Positions 1 to 9,455 of a stretch of DNA of 64,000 nt are shown here, in pieces. The notes beneath the pieces were generated by a model. That model saw only the letters and a program-made list of their open reading frames with translations, had not been told where the DNA came from and did not search any database. How positions within the stretch are numbered: position 1 is the stretch's first letter; every line of letters starts with the position of its first letter. The stretch is from Muriicola soli (GTDB taxonomy: Bacteria > Bacteroidota > Bacteroidia > Flavobacteriales > Flavobacteriaceae). The stretch spans positions 992,001 to 1,056,000 of the forward strand of contig NZ_CP035544.1 in assembly GCF_004139715.1 (NCBI RefSeq). The letters are read 5' to 3'. The position numbers and the translations under genes are program-made.

Positions 1-1466
1 CGCTCAAAACGAACCGCTTTACGTGCGAAATCCTGATCAGGGAATGACACATAAGGCTCAATTTGATAATTAGCTGCATCTGCTGTACCTGCCTCGTTTT
101 GAACATAGGACATATTCTTAGCCCTGTTTCGAACCTGGTTAACATAGCCCAAAGCCGTTGGAAGATCCCCGGCCTCAACAGCAGCTTCCGCGGCCATCAA
201 CAATACATCGGCATACCTGATGATATGGTAATTAATTCCTGAGTGTTGCTGTCCCCAGGCTCCTGTTCCTACATTAGCATCTTCACCAGCCTGGTATACA
301 TTCTTCTTAGAAAGATAAGGCCCTGAAATATCGGCGTCTGATGCACGGATCCAATCCTGTCCTACATGGGGACCATAACCGTTATAGTCGATTCCCCTTC
401 TACCTACAGTATAGTCCAGTCTGGGATCAAGCGGACCTGCATGTGGGGTAAAAGGATCGGAACTCGCTAATTCCTGATCATTAGTTACATCTGTTGTATT
501 AAAGGTATCCAGCAATGGCAAGCCTGTGCCATCGGTTTGATACGCATTTACAAGATCCTGTGTGGGCTGATAGAAACCACAGCAAGATCCGAAAGGCCCC
601 GGATTGGGGAAATTCAAAGTACCTCCTCTGTTTCCGTTAAAAGACTGTCCTCCATCCGTTGTGAATTGTATGGAAAATATAGCTTCAGATCCGTTTTCAC
701 CTGCAAGGGAGAAATTAGCCAGGAATTCCGGATTCAATGAATACGGTCCGTTGTTGATTACATCAGTAAAGAGTGTAGCGGCAGCGGCATAATCAGATTG
801 AAACATATGTGCTTTACCCATGTAGGATTTAGCTGTCCAGGAGGTTGGCCGTCCGACGTCTGCCTGAGATGTTGGCAAATTGTCGATGGCATATTGAAAA
901 TCAGCTTCGATCTGGTCCCAGATAGGTCCTGAATTCGCCTGATTGAAATCTGTGTTCGCAAAATTATCTTCCGAGATATAAGGTACATTTCCGAACATCT
1001 TCTGAAGTTCAAAATTAAAATGTCCTCTGAGGAATCTGGCTTCAGCCAATTGCGAAGAGAAGTCGCCCTCTTCAATGTTATTGATAAGATTGATAACTGC
1101 ATTAGCTCTGTTTACTCCTGCAAATCGTCCATCCCATACCGTAAGATACGGATTAGCCGAAGTCCAGTCATAAATCTCAAGTAAATACAGGTCGGCCTGA
1201 TCTCCGTCAGTACTACCCTTATGGGCATCGTCAGAGATTACGTCTAACCACCAGTTATCACCACTCACCGTCCAGTCGGCACCCCCCTGGTTATTCCTGA
1301 TTCCGTCCAAAACGGAATAAGCCCCAACCAGCAGGAGATTTACACCTTGCTCATTTTGCAGGGTCGCGTCACTCAGGGCTCCTATAGCCGGCACGTCTGT
1401 AAAATCATCGCTACAAGCAAATATTGCCGCGAATAAGGTTAAATAATAAAAGATTCTCTTTTTCAT
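1..1466 (-). CDS. SusD/RagB-family outer-membrane nutrient-binding lipoprotein, 3' end cut off by the window
   Basis: Surface lipoprotein that caps a SusC transporter and binds the incoming glycan or peptide. The frame stays open from an ATG at 1466 to the window edge (488 codons; SusD proteins usually have 500-600 residues, so a short C-terminal part is missing). The start is MKKRIFYYLTLFAAIFACSDD, a lipoprotein signal with Cys18 followed by acidic residues, the usual surface-export signal in Bacteroidota. Later landmarks typical of SusD are the RFLRGHFNFELQKMFG helix and, at the edge, the DFARKAVRFE segment that leads into the C-terminal helices. It starts only 4 bases after the susC stop and must be co-transcribed with it. 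The substrate cannot be read from the sequence; the GMC and GH130 neighbours suggest a glycan. Confidence 0.93.
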   Translation of the reverse strand, partial: MKKRIFYYLTLFAAIFACSDDFTDVPAIGALSDATLQNEQGVNLLLVGAYSVLDGIRNNQGGADWTVSGDNWWLDVISDDAHKGSTDGDQADLYLLEIYDWTSANPYLTVWDGRFAGVNRANAVINLINNIEEGDFSSQLAEARFLRGHFNFELQKMFGNVPYISEDNFANTDFNQANSGPIWDQIEADFQYAIDNLPTSQADVGRPTSWTAKSYMGKAHMFQSDYAAAATLFTDVINNGPYSLNPEFLANFSLAGENGSEAIFSIQFTTDGGQSFNGNRGGTLNFPNPGPFGSCCGFYQPTQDLVNAYQTDGTGLPLLDTFNTTDVTNDQELASSDPFTPHAGPLDPRLDYTVGRRGIDYNGYGPHVGQDWIRASDADISGPYLSKKNVYQAGEDANVGTGAWGQQHSGINYHIIRYADVLLMAAEAAVEAGDLPTALGYVNQVRNRAKNMSYVQNEAGTADAANYQIEPYVSFPDQDFARKAVRFE

Positions 1467-1470
1467 TTTT

Positions 1471-4400
1471 TTAAAATTTTGTGTTTATACCAATTGTAAG
1501 TATTTGTGCCAATGGGAATACAGGATTTGGTCCATCCACTCCCAAAGATAAGTTATCTGTTGAAATTACTTCAGGGTTTAATCCTTCGTAATCCGTAATT
1601 GTAAACAGGTTGGTACCCTGAATGTAGATACGGAACATATCCAATCCAATGGTGCTGGAGATGCTTTCATCAAATGTATATCCTATCTGTAGATTCTTCA
1701 TTCTTAAAAAGGATGCGTCCTCTACGAAATAAGAATTCGGTTGAGTTTCGGCATTGGTGATGGACTGACTCAATGCAGGCAGTGTGGCATTGGTGTTTGA
1801 TGGTGTCCAGGAATCCAACACTCTGGCGCTACGGTTTCCGTTGAAGAAAGTAGGGAAGTCTGTAAAGATCTTCTGATAGTTGTAGGCATCATTACCCGAT
1901 GATCCGGAGAAGAATGCTGACACATCGAAGCCTTTATAACTTGCCGCCAGGTTTATACCGTAGGTGAAATCAGGGTGTGGAGATCCAATGTAAGTTCGGT
2001 CATCGTCATTGATAGTTCCGTCTCCATTTACATCTTCATAGGTAAAACGTCCACTGCTGTCAAAGCCCGTTACTCTTCTGCCGTAGTATTCAGAAATAGC
2101 TCTGCCAACTTCCGTTCGCGTTACGGCGCCTCCCCTAAGGTCGGTCCTTCCGATCTGAAAATCACTGATCAGGTTTTGCACTTCGTTCTTATATCTGGAA
2201 ATATTGGCATCGATAGAATAACTAAGGCCATAAGAAGTTTCATTGCTATACCCTAAAGCGAGATCAAATCCAGTGTTTTGGATATCTCCAAGGTTAACCA
2301 AAGGTGCCGTTGCATCAATAGCGGTAGTACTGATCAAGCTTAAATCCCTTGTGATCAAATCCTTGGTATCAATATCAAAATATTCGAAGGATACCGATAA
2401 TTGATTATTGAACAAGCCCATTTCAAAACCGATATTGGTCGTTACACTTGTCTCCCAACGCAGATCAGGATTTCCTACCTGACTAAGAATCGCTCCTGTG
2501 GAAATCGAACTTCCATTTAAGGCGTAGTTGGCAAGGCCTTCATTTAAGTTTGAGATATTGATAGTTGGGTTACTGGCCGGTAAAGTCTGGTTCCCCAGTT
2601 CACCATAAGATGCCTTCAGCCTTAATCTGCTTACCCATCCATCTTGTGGGAAGAAATCTTCATCACTGATTTTCCATCCAGCACTAAAAGAAGGGAAGGT
2701 CTGACTCTGATTTTCTCCAAGGAATCTAGAAGACTTATCATTACGCAGGGTTACCGTAGCAAAATATTTACCCTGATAGGAATAATTTGCTGTTCCGAAA
2801 ATGGAAAATAAGGTATTACCTCCGTCAAAGGCAAAATCAACATTAGGTGTTCCGCTACCATTGCTCAGCAGGTAGAAATCTGGGGTTTCAAATAAAAACC
2901 CGTTACGGCTGATGGACTTCCCTTTACTGTTCTCCTGCACAGCTTCAACCCCTGCAAGGGCATTGATGGTATGCTCGCCGAATGAACCGTTATAATTAAG
3001 TACGTTGTTCCAGGTCCAGGAATAATTATTTATATCCTGCTCAAACAAAGTGTTGGTGGATAGCGGCTCTATAAATTCCGGATCAAGCGCCTGAAATCTT
3101 CTCTGACTGAAATTTTCAATGTTACCACTGACGGTGGTTTTAAAGCTAAGGCCCTCGTAGAGTTTAGCTTGGAGGTATACATCCCCAAATACGCGGAAAA
3201 TTTTATTGTAATTGTCAGATCCTCGTGAAAGCAATGCCACGGGGTTCCTTGTATTACTGAGTCCGGGACCACCTGAGCCGGCAAAATCACCTTCGTCATC
3301 AAATACAGGTACCAGTGGAGTAAATCTGTAGGACATGTTAATTGCCTCTAATGTTCCTTCCTGTTGGCGAGAAAAGGAAGCATTAAGGTGTTCTCCTATG
3401 GTGATAAATTCACCAATTTTAAATTCAGAATTTAATCGGGTTACCCCTTGCTTAAATCCGGTATCATTGAGTATACCTTCACGATTTAGGTAATTCACAG
3501 ATAAAAAGTATCTCCCTGTTTCATTACCATTGGAAATGGAAAGGTCAAAATTTTGTGTAGGTGCATTTTGGGTGATCTCTTCAAACCAATTGGTTCCATT
3601 TGGCTGATTGACCGTAGCTGTACGGGGTGCCCTTGTAATGGGATCGTAGGAGACCACTCTGGTGTAATCCTGAACCGTAGTTGGTACTACCGGAGTTGGG
3701 CCATTGCCGTACTGAGGGTGTTCTACAGTTGCACCGTCATTGGCAAGACTCTGAAATATCATTTCCCCGTGTTGCTGAACATTTAACATATCCGGAAGAT
3801 TGGTCGCTCTGGATATACCCGTATAAGCATTAAAAGTTACCGTGGGTTCAGCCTGGTTGTAGCTACCACTTTTTGTGGTGATAATGACAACACCATTGGA
3901 AGCCCTTGCTCCGTATATGGCTGCTGCACCATCCTTTAAGACGTTGATCTGTTCAATATCCCCCGGGTTAATACTATTAAGGATGGAAGGATTGTCTGTC
4001 TGAACTCCATCAATAATATATAGTGGATTGGTATTGTTGCTGGTTCCAAAACCACGAATCACAATTTTTGGTGAGGATCCCGGTGTACCTGCATTGGTAA
4101 CGGTTACCCCTGTTACCCGACCTTCTAGAGCTTCCGCAGCATTCACCAATGGCGCCTTGGTTGCCTCACTGATATCAACTGATGCAACCGAACCGGTAAT
4201 ATCTCCCCTGGTCTGGGTAGAATAACCTGTTACAACTACTTCGGAAAGCTGACTGGCATCTTCAGCCATCTGAACGTCAATTCTGCTTTGTCCGTTGATA
4301 GGAATTTCCTGTCTGGCGAAACCGACATAACTGAAGATAAGCGTAGCATTGGCATCTGCAGTTATTGTATAATTTCCATCAAAATCAGTCTGGGTTCCGT

Positions 4401-4644
4401 TGGTTGTTCCTTTTACCAGAACATTCGCACCAGGTAATGGTGCTCCCAGATCATCTGTCACCGTTCCGGTAACGGTTTGCTGAATACTTTCTTCAGTGTC
4501 ATCCTTGTCAATTGCCGATATATTGGCAAATCCAACAGATACTGAAAAAAATAAGAGCAGGGACAACATCCCTGCCAAAGCGGATTTCGCAACGGAATTC
4601 CACGTCCCCGGATTAGATCCAGGTTGGGTAAATTTTCGATCCAT
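1471..4644 (-). CDS. SusC/RagA-family TonB-dependent outer-membrane transporter
   Basis: TonB-dependent beta-barrel importer that works with the adjoining SusD lipoprotein; 1057 residues, full length for the family. After a signal peptide (hydrophobic core about residues 22-40) comes the CarboxypepD_reg-like domain (about 55-130, with the VTDDLGAPLPGANVLVKGT and TDFDGNY signatures). A short linker, SEVVVTGYSTQTRGDITGSV, follows and holds the TonB-box region and the start of the plug. The plug (about 150-270) has the LYIIDGVQ and ASNGVVIITTKSG motifs, and the 22-strand barrel ends in an aromatic C-terminus (NTKF). The gene reads leftward into susD with a 4-base gap. No sigma/anti-sigma pair lies next to it. 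The Met at 4644 is the only sensible start; the N-terminus before the signal core is longer than usual, with about 20 polar residues. Confidence 0.96.
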   Translation of the reverse strand: MDRKFTQPGSNPGTWNSVAKSALAGMLSLLLFFSVSVGFANISAIDKDDTEESIQQTVTGTVTDDLGAPLPGANVLVKGTTNGTQTDFDGNYTITADANATLIFSYVGFARQEIPINGQSRIDVQMAEDASQLSEVVVTGYSTQTRGDITGSVASVDISEATKAPLVNAAEALEGRVTGVTVTNAGTPGSSPKIVIRGFGTSNNTNPLYIIDGVQTDNPSILNSINPGDIEQINVLKDGAAAIYGARASNGVVIITTKSGSYNQAEPTVTFNAYTGISRATNLPDMLNVQQHGEMIFQSLANDGATVEHPQYGNGPTPVVPTTVQDYTRVVSYDPITRAPRTATVNQPNGTNWFEEITQNAPTQNFDLSISNGNETGRYFLSVNYLNREGILNDTGFKQGVTRLNSEFKIGEFITIGEHLNASFSRQQEGTLEAINMSYRFTPLVPVFDDEGDFAGSGGPGLSNTRNPVALLSRGSDNYNKIFRVFGDVYLQAKLYEGLSFKTTVSGNIENFSQRRFQALDPEFIEPLSTNTLFEQDINNYSWTWNNVLNYNGSFGEHTINALAGVEAVQENSKGKSISRNGFLFETPDFYLLSNGSGTPNVDFAFDGGNTLFSIFGTANYSYQGKYFATVTLRNDKSSRFLGENQSQTFPSFSAGWKISDEDFFPQDGWVSRLRLKASYGELGNQTLPASNPTINISNLNEGLANYALNGSSISTGAILSQVGNPDLRWETSVTTNIGFEMGLFNNQLSVSFEYFDIDTKDLITRDLSLISTTAIDATAPLVNLGDIQNTGFDLALGYSNETSYGLSYSIDANISRYKNEVQNLISDFQIGRTDLRGGAVTRTEVGRAISEYYGRRVTGFDSSGRFTYEDVNGDGTINDDDRTYIGSPHPDFTYGINLAASYKGFDVSAFFSGSSGNDAYNYQKIFTDFPTFFNGNRSARVLDSWTPSNTNATLPALSQSITNAETQPNSYFVEDASFLRMKNLQIGYTFDESISSTIGLDMFRIYIQGTNLFTITDYEGLNPEVISTDNLSLGVDGPNPVFPLAQILTIGINTKF

Positions 4645-4955
4645 AATCGTGTCTCGTTTAGTTAGTTAATGATTACTTTTTGATACTCTTATTCTACAAT
4701 ATCGATTGCGTAAAATGTTAAAATATCATAAAAGCAATATAATATTACTAAAATATTGGGAAAGCTTCCTAATGATTCCTAATATTTTTAGAAATTCATA
4801 ATGTTAAATGTGATGGGTTTGATGGAAAAGATGCAGAAGCAGATCCGGTGTTTTACTTCTGGGATATTTTAGAATTGATATGAGATTGACATTTTTGGAC
4901 TGTTTTAATCCGAATTAATTTTTAACTTGTCTTTCTATTCAATAATACCTTTCAA
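4645..4955. promoter_or_regulatory. Divergent intergenic region between susC and the GMC oxidoreductase gene
   Basis: 311 bases without a gene, between two diverging transcription units, so it should hold both promoters. No perfect TANNTTTG box was found on either strand; the nearest are TACTTTTTG (one base too long, near 4674) and TACCTTTC just before the GMC start. Two direct copies of TTCCTAAT sit ten bases apart at 4766-4773 and 4776-4783. They are flanked by an imperfect inverted pair CTAAAATATT / AATATTTTTAG (about 4748-4791), which could be an operator for a shared regulator. The regulatory role is inference. Confidence 0.4.
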
Positions 4956-6674
4956 ATGCAAATCAAAGAATCTCAGGTTCGTTACGACGCCATTATAGTT
5001 GGCTCGGGAGCGGGAGGTGGTATGTCTGCCAAAGTTCTGGCAGATGCCGGACTGAAAATTGCAGTCGTGGAGGCAGGGCCTTACTTCGATCCTGCTGACC
5101 CCAAGCAAATGACCCAGTTAAAATGGCCCTATGAATCCCCGAGAAGAGGTGCGGGAACTTCTCGTGTGTTCGGCGAGTTTGATATGGCCTATGGCGGATG
5201 GGAAATAGAAGGAGAGCCCTATACCCAAAAAGACGATACCGATTTCTGGTGGTACCGCTCACATATGCTAGGAGGGCGTACCAATCACTGGGGCAGGATT
5301 TCCCTGCGTTTTGGCCCAAAAGATTTTAAACATAAAGATGTAGACGGGCTTGGGGATAATTGGCCAATTGGATATGAAGATGTGAAGCCCTATTACGATA
5401 AAGTGGATAAACTCATAGGCGTTTTTGGCACCAACGAAGGTCTGCCCAATGATCCCGACGGATTTTTTCTTCCTCCTCCTAAACCCAGGCTTCACGAGTT
5501 ATTCTATATTAAAGGTGCGCGAAACTTAAATATTCCCGTGATCCCTTCCCGCATGTCAATGTTGACCAAAAAGATCAATAATGAGCGAGGGGTATGTTTT
5601 TATTGCGGACAGTGTTCCAGAGCTTGTCAGGTGTATGCCGATTTCTCCTCAGGTTCCTGTTTAATTTTTCCCGCCCAGAAAAGTGGAGGACAGGTAGACC
5701 TTTACGTAAATTCAGTGGTGAGGGAAGTAACTACTGATGAAGAAGGCAAGGCAACAGGAGTGTCTTATATCAATAAAGAAGACAGGAAAGAATACAAACT
5801 AAAAGGAAAAGTGGTGGTCCTGGCCGCCTCAGCTTGCAGCTCTGCAAGGATCCTTTTAAACTCAAAAAGCAAACAACATCCCAATGGCCTAGGAAATAGT
5901 AGCAATCTTGTAGGGAAATATCTGCATGATTCAACCGGGAGCAGCAGAGCCGGGTTTATTCCGGGCTTAATGAATCGTAAAATGTACAACGAAGATGGCG
6001 TAGGAGGCATGCATGTTTACACGCCCTGGTGGTTAGATAATAAAGATCTCGACTTTCCTAGGGGCTACCATATTGAAGTTTGGGGCGGCATAGGAATGCC
6101 CAACTACGGCTTCGGATTTAACCCTAATGATTTCAATAAATTTTTTGGACTACCCACAGGAGGCTACGGCCCTTCATTGAGAGCGGACGTAAAAAAATAC
6201 TACGGCTCCGTGATTGGATTTGGCGGCAGGGGAGAGGCCATCGCAAGAGAGGATAATTATTGTGAGATCGACCCCACAACGGTTGATGAATTTGGGATCC
6301 CGGTACTGCGATTTAAGTACCAATGGTCAGATTTTGAGAAGAAACAGGCCAAGCATATGCAGGAAACGTTTGAGGAACTCATCCATAGTATGGGAGGAGA
6401 ACCTTTGGGCGACACGCCTACCAAAGAGCAGGATTACGGCTTGCTCGCTCCCGGGATGATTATCCACGAAGTGGGAACTACCCGCATGGGTGACGATAAG
6501 AAAAAGTCGGTTGTAAATCGTTATCAGCAATTGCATGATGCAAACAATGTTTTTATCACAGACGCAGGACCCTTCGTCTCCCAGGCAGACAAGAATTGCA
6601 CCTGGACCATTCTGGCGCTTTCATGGAGGGCATCAGACTATATTCTAGAACAATTGAAGCAACAAAACATCTGA
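4956..6674 (+). CDS. GMC-family FAD-dependent oxidoreductase (large subunit, gluconate 2-dehydrogenase type)
   Basis: Flavoenzyme of 572 residues that oxidises a sugar or sugar-alcohol hydroxyl. The N-terminal Rossmann fold is clear (YDAIIVGSGAGGGMSAKVL, then an acidic VVEAGP strand end), followed by the GMC substrate loop with NHWGR (about 112). A Cys-rich stretch CFYCGQCSRACQ (about 214-225) recalls the Cys-rich loop of dehydrogenases that pass electrons to a cytochrome or Fe-S partner. The C-terminal GMC_oxred_C domain has HEVGTTRMG with the expected His and ends with N-x-T-W-T in the FAD pocket. No signal peptide is visible, although the next gene encodes a Tat-like leader, so the pair may be exported together. 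The partner starts 3 bases downstream. In Bacteroidota such pairs oxidise C3 of glycosides; the exact substrate is not known. Confidence 0.9.
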   Translation: MQIKESQVRYDAIIVGSGAGGGMSAKVLADAGLKIAVVEAGPYFDPADPKQMTQLKWPYESPRRGAGTSRVFGEFDMAYGGWEIEGEPYTQKDDTDFWWYRSHMLGGRTNHWGRISLRFGPKDFKHKDVDGLGDNWPIGYEDVKPYYDKVDKLIGVFGTNEGLPNDPDGFFLPPPKPRLHELFYIKGARNLNIPVIPSRMSMLTKKINNERGVCFYCGQCSRACQVYADFSSGSCLIFPAQKSGGQVDLYVNSVVREVTTDEEGKATGVSYINKEDRKEYKLKGKVVVLAASACSSARILLNSKSKQHPNGLGNSSNLVGKYLHDSTGSSRAGFIPGLMNRKMYNEDGVGGMHVYTPWWLDNKDLDFPRGYHIEVWGGIGMPNYGFGFNPNDFNKFFGLPTGGYGPSLRADVKKYYGSVIGFGGRGEAIAREDNYCEIDPTTVDEFGIPVLRFKYQWSDFEKKQAKHMQETFEELIHSMGGEPLGDTPTKEQDYGLLAPGMIIHEVGTTRMGDDKKKSVVNRYQQLHDANNVFITDAGPFVSQADKNCTWTILALSWRASDYILEQLKQQNI

Positions 6675-6677
6675 GAA

Positions 6678-7391
6678 ATGGACAGAAGAAAAAGTATAAA
6701 ATCTATCCTTTTGGGCTCAGTCGCCGGAGGATTGGCCATTCACGGTTGTGCACCCGGGGAAGAAAATGAGGCACTCGCGCAGCAACTGGTAGAAAATACC
6801 AATTACTTTGGCCGAACCCCCGAAGAGCTGGAAGAGATAGCTAAACTCAACGCAGAACAGTTTTTTAATGCGCACGAGCTGGAAACCATAGATGTGCTGA
6901 GTAATCTGATCTTACCACCAAATGAAAATGGTGGGCCCACGGAAGCAGGGGTACCAGATTTTGTCGAATTTATGGCTAAGGATATTCCCGAATTACAAAC
7001 GACCCTCAGGGGAGGTTTGATGTGGCTCGATCACAAAAGCAACACCGATTATGGTACTGAATTTAAAATTAGCCCGGAGGTATCCCAAAAAGCGATCCTG
7101 GATCCCATTGCCTTTTATGATCCTGAAATCCCGATGGATGACCATCCATTGGAAGTGCAGTTCTTTAACCTGATGCGAAATCTTACCCTCACGGGCTACT
7201 ACACTTCAAAAGTGGGGATCAAAGACCTCGGCTACCAGGGTAATATGCCCAATATATGGGATGGGGTTCCTCAGGACGTTCTGGATCAGCACGGGATGGC
7301 TTATGAAGAGGAATGGCTGGCTAAGTGTATTGACCAGAGCAAAAGAGGAGTGATCGCCGAATGGGATGAAAACGGAAATTTGCTTACCTGA
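6678..7391 (+). CDS. Gluconate 2-dehydrogenase subunit 3 family protein (GMC partner)
   Basis: Small partner subunit of the GMC dehydrogenase, 237 residues, starting 3 bases after its stop. The N-terminus MDRRKSIKSILLGSVAGGLAIHGC has a twin-arginine-like RRKS, a hydrophobic stretch and a Cys that could be lipidated, so the protein is probably exported and could carry the flavin subunit with it. The body has the family features: an ETIDVLSNLILPPNENGGPTEAG segment (about 72-95), a helical middle, and the conserved GYYTSKVGIKDLGYQGN stretch near the C-terminus. It has no catalytic domain of its own; the family is thought to aid folding, export or electron transfer of the large subunit. The role is known for the family and inferred here. 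Confidence 0.87.
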   Translation: MDRRKSIKSILLGSVAGGLAIHGCAPGEENEALAQQLVENTNYFGRTPEELEEIAKLNAEQFFNAHELETIDVLSNLILPPNENGGPTEAGVPDFVEFMAKDIPELQTTLRGGLMWLDHKSNTDYGTEFKISPEVSQKAILDPIAFYDPEIPMDDHPLEVQFFNLMRNLTLTGYYTSKVGIKDLGYQGNMPNIWDGVPQDVLDQHGMAYEEEWLAKCIDQSKRGVIAEWDENGNLLT

Positions 7392-7431
7392 GAGGACTGG
7401 TAAACTAAACTATATTAAAAAGAAATGTACT

Positions 7432-8268
7432 ATGAATAATTTTAAAAGTTTCTGGCTCGTCCTTTTTGCTACATTACTTTCTGTACCCTCCACGATGGGC
7501 CAGGAGGTAGGACTTCAGCTTTACAGTCTTAGGAATCAATTTAAAAACGATGTAGAAGGAACGCTTAAAACCATCAGCGATTGGGGTATCACCAAGGTTG
7601 AAGGGGGCGATACATACGGCTTACCCCTGGAAGAGTTTTTGGGTTTGTTAAAAAAGTACGATCTCGAAGTAGTAAGTGTGGGTGCTTCCTTTGAGGAGTT
7701 GGCAGAAAACCCACAAGCTGTCGCAGAAAAAGCCAAGGCCTACGGCGCTACTTACGTTATGTGTGCATGGATACCTCACAAGGGAGATGAATTCACTCTG
7801 GAAGACACTCAAAAAGCTATTGACGTATTCAATACTGCTGGGGAAATCCTAGATCGGGATAATATCACATTGGCTTATCACCCGCATGGGTATGAATTCA
7901 GGCCCTATGGAGAGGGAACCCTTTTTGATTATATGTCCGAAAACGCAGAGGATTTTTACTTTGAGATGGATGTTTATTGGGTGAAACACGGAGGTGCGGA
8001 TCCGATGGAATTGCTAAACAAATACACCGATCAATTTGTACTGATGCATCTCAAGGATATGGCAGAAGAGGTTGAAGGTAACGATACAGGGCACGGGGAT
8101 GTTGAAACTAATGTGGTGTTGGGAACCGGGCAAATTGATATGTCTTCTATAGTAGCTAAGGCAAAAGAACTGGAAATTGAGTATATGTTTATCGAAGACG
8201 AATCGTCTCGCGTACTTCAACAAGTTCCTCAAAGCCTGGCCTATCTCAAAACTCTTGAACGGGACTAA
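7432..8268 (+). CDS. Secreted TIM-barrel sugar phosphate isomerase/epimerase-family protein
   Basis: 278-residue protein of the AP-endonuclease-2/xylose-isomerase-like TIM barrel superfamily. The ATG at 7432 was chosen because it begins a clean signal peptide (MNNFKSFWLVLFATLLSVPSTMGQ); the frame is open further up to 7366, but that part overlaps the preceding gene. Barrel landmarks are VGLQLYSLR (strand 1), EGGDTYG, ITLAYHPHGYEF (metal-binding His), FYFEMDVYWVKHGGADP and LMHLKDM, the usual spacing of divalent-metal ligands. It is the third gene of the GMC unit. In C3-oxidation pathways of Bacteroidota, proteins of this fold act on 3-keto-sugars (epimerase, isomerase or 3-keto-glycoside lyase), which fits a periplasmic location. 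Substrate and reaction are inferred. Confidence 0.85.
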   Translation: MNNFKSFWLVLFATLLSVPSTMGQEVGLQLYSLRNQFKNDVEGTLKTISDWGITKVEGGDTYGLPLEEFLGLLKKYDLEVVSVGASFEELAENPQAVAEKAKAYGATYVMCAWIPHKGDEFTLEDTQKAIDVFNTAGEILDRDNITLAYHPHGYEFRPYGEGTLFDYMSENAEDFYFEMDVYWVKHGGADPMELLNKYTDQFVLMHLKDMAEEVEGNDTGHGDVETNVVLGTGQIDMSSIVAKAKELEIEYMFIEDESSRVLQQVPQSLAYLKTLERD

Positions 8269-8279
8269 ATTGTTGTAAA

Positions 8280-9377
8280 TTAATTGAAATCTGCTACGGC
8301 GACGCCAACCATTGAATCGGCTGTTCCATAATAGAGGAACCATTTGTTCTTGTAGACCACCAGGCCTTCTACAAAGGTAGTACCGGCCTTGTATTGTCCA
8401 CTGGTCTCATGAGGCAGACTGGGACATATAAAAGGTTCCGGAAGGCGTTTTAGGAATTTAGCCGGATTTTCTTTGCTAAATAAGGCCTGTCCTCCGCAAT
8501 ATGTATTTTCAGGCACATTAGTTCCCGCACCCGGACCACTCAGGTTTTTTCCATTGTATATCACCAGGATCCCTTCGTCTGTATAAAGTGCTGGCGGACC
8601 TGGTTCTACCAAATGACTGTCAAAATCCTCTAAGGTGGGTTCAAAAACGTGAAGCAACTCGCCCTGATCATCGAGCAGTGGATCCCAATTGATTCCATCC
8701 TCGGAGCTGGCTACGTTCATAAATAATTCTCCCCAGTACATCCAGTATTTATCCATGATTTTTTTAGCGACGAGTCGGCCATCCACCAATTCCGTAACCA
8801 CAGATCCCGACTTGCTCCAGATGTCCAGAAACCTGCCTTGATAAGAACGGTAAAAAACCGGTCCTTTCTTCACCCAGGATTTTAAGTCCGCAGAAACCGC
8901 CGCTGATAGTCGCGCCGTCTTTTTATTCCAGCTAGTATACAGCATAAGATAAGTCCCATCGGGCAATTCTACCACCCTGGGGTCTTCAACACCCCCAGGT
9001 TGATCCCAGACACTGAAATCATCATTATCCGGGTACAGGACGGGATCAGGATATTTAGTAAAATCAATACCGTCAGTACTGTAAGCCAGACCTATTCTGG
9101 AAGTTCTTCCTCCCAGTATGGCACTTGGATCATCTTCGGCCCTGAAGAGTAAAAATATCGTATCGTTTCGAACAACGGCACCCGGATTAAAGACGTCGGC
9201 TTTTTGCCACTGAACGCTTGTCTTTTTTATGGGGTCCATAAAGGTGGCCTTATGATCAGCCTTGAGAATAGGATTGGTGGCCGGTTTTTCAAATCCAAGA
9301 AGCCAGGGATTTTGTGCAGACAAATTGTTGTTAAAGAGGATTATGATCAATAAGACCAATACATCAGGAAATCGCAT
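8280..9377 (-). CDS. Secreted glycoside hydrolase family 130 protein
   Basis: 365-residue enzyme with a signal peptide (MRFPDVLVLLIIILFNNNLSAQ) and a five-bladed propeller of GH130 type. Diagnostic pieces are VFNPGAVVRNDTIFLLFRAED, IGLAYSTDGIDF, the highly conserved GVEDPRVV (about 130), the LVEPGPP segment and the C-terminal VYKNKWFLYYGTADSMVGVA. GH130 enzymes are mannoside phosphorylases or, in some subfamilies that lack phosphate-binding residues, beta-mannoside hydrolases. A secreted copy is more likely a hydrolase, since phosphorolysis needs cytosolic phosphate. It converges with the GMC operon (11 bases between stops) and starts at 9377, close to the divergent dipeptidase gene. Its place beside SusCD points to a mannose-containing glycan, but this is inference. 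Confidence 0.88.
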   Translation of the reverse strand: MRFPDVLVLLIIILFNNNLSAQNPWLLGFEKPATNPILKADHKATFMDPIKKTSVQWQKADVFNPGAVVRNDTIFLLFRAEDDPSAILGGRTSRIGLAYSTDGIDFTKYPDPVLYPDNDDFSVWDQPGGVEDPRVVELPDGTYLMLYTSWNKKTARLSAAVSADLKSWVKKGPVFYRSYQGRFLDIWSKSGSVVTELVDGRLVAKKIMDKYWMYWGELFMNVASSEDGINWDPLLDDQGELLHVFEPTLEDFDSHLVEPGPPALYTDEGILVIYNGKNLSGPGAGTNVPENTYCGGQALFSKENPAKFLKRLPEPFICPSLPHETSGQYKAGTTFVEGLVVYKNKWFLYYGTADSMVGVAVADFN

Positions 9378-9455
9378 TGTATTTTGATTTGTACAGTAAG
9401 GTACGCCTTTTTGATATTATCCTTACTTTTAATATTGAATATAAAAGTCATTCAC

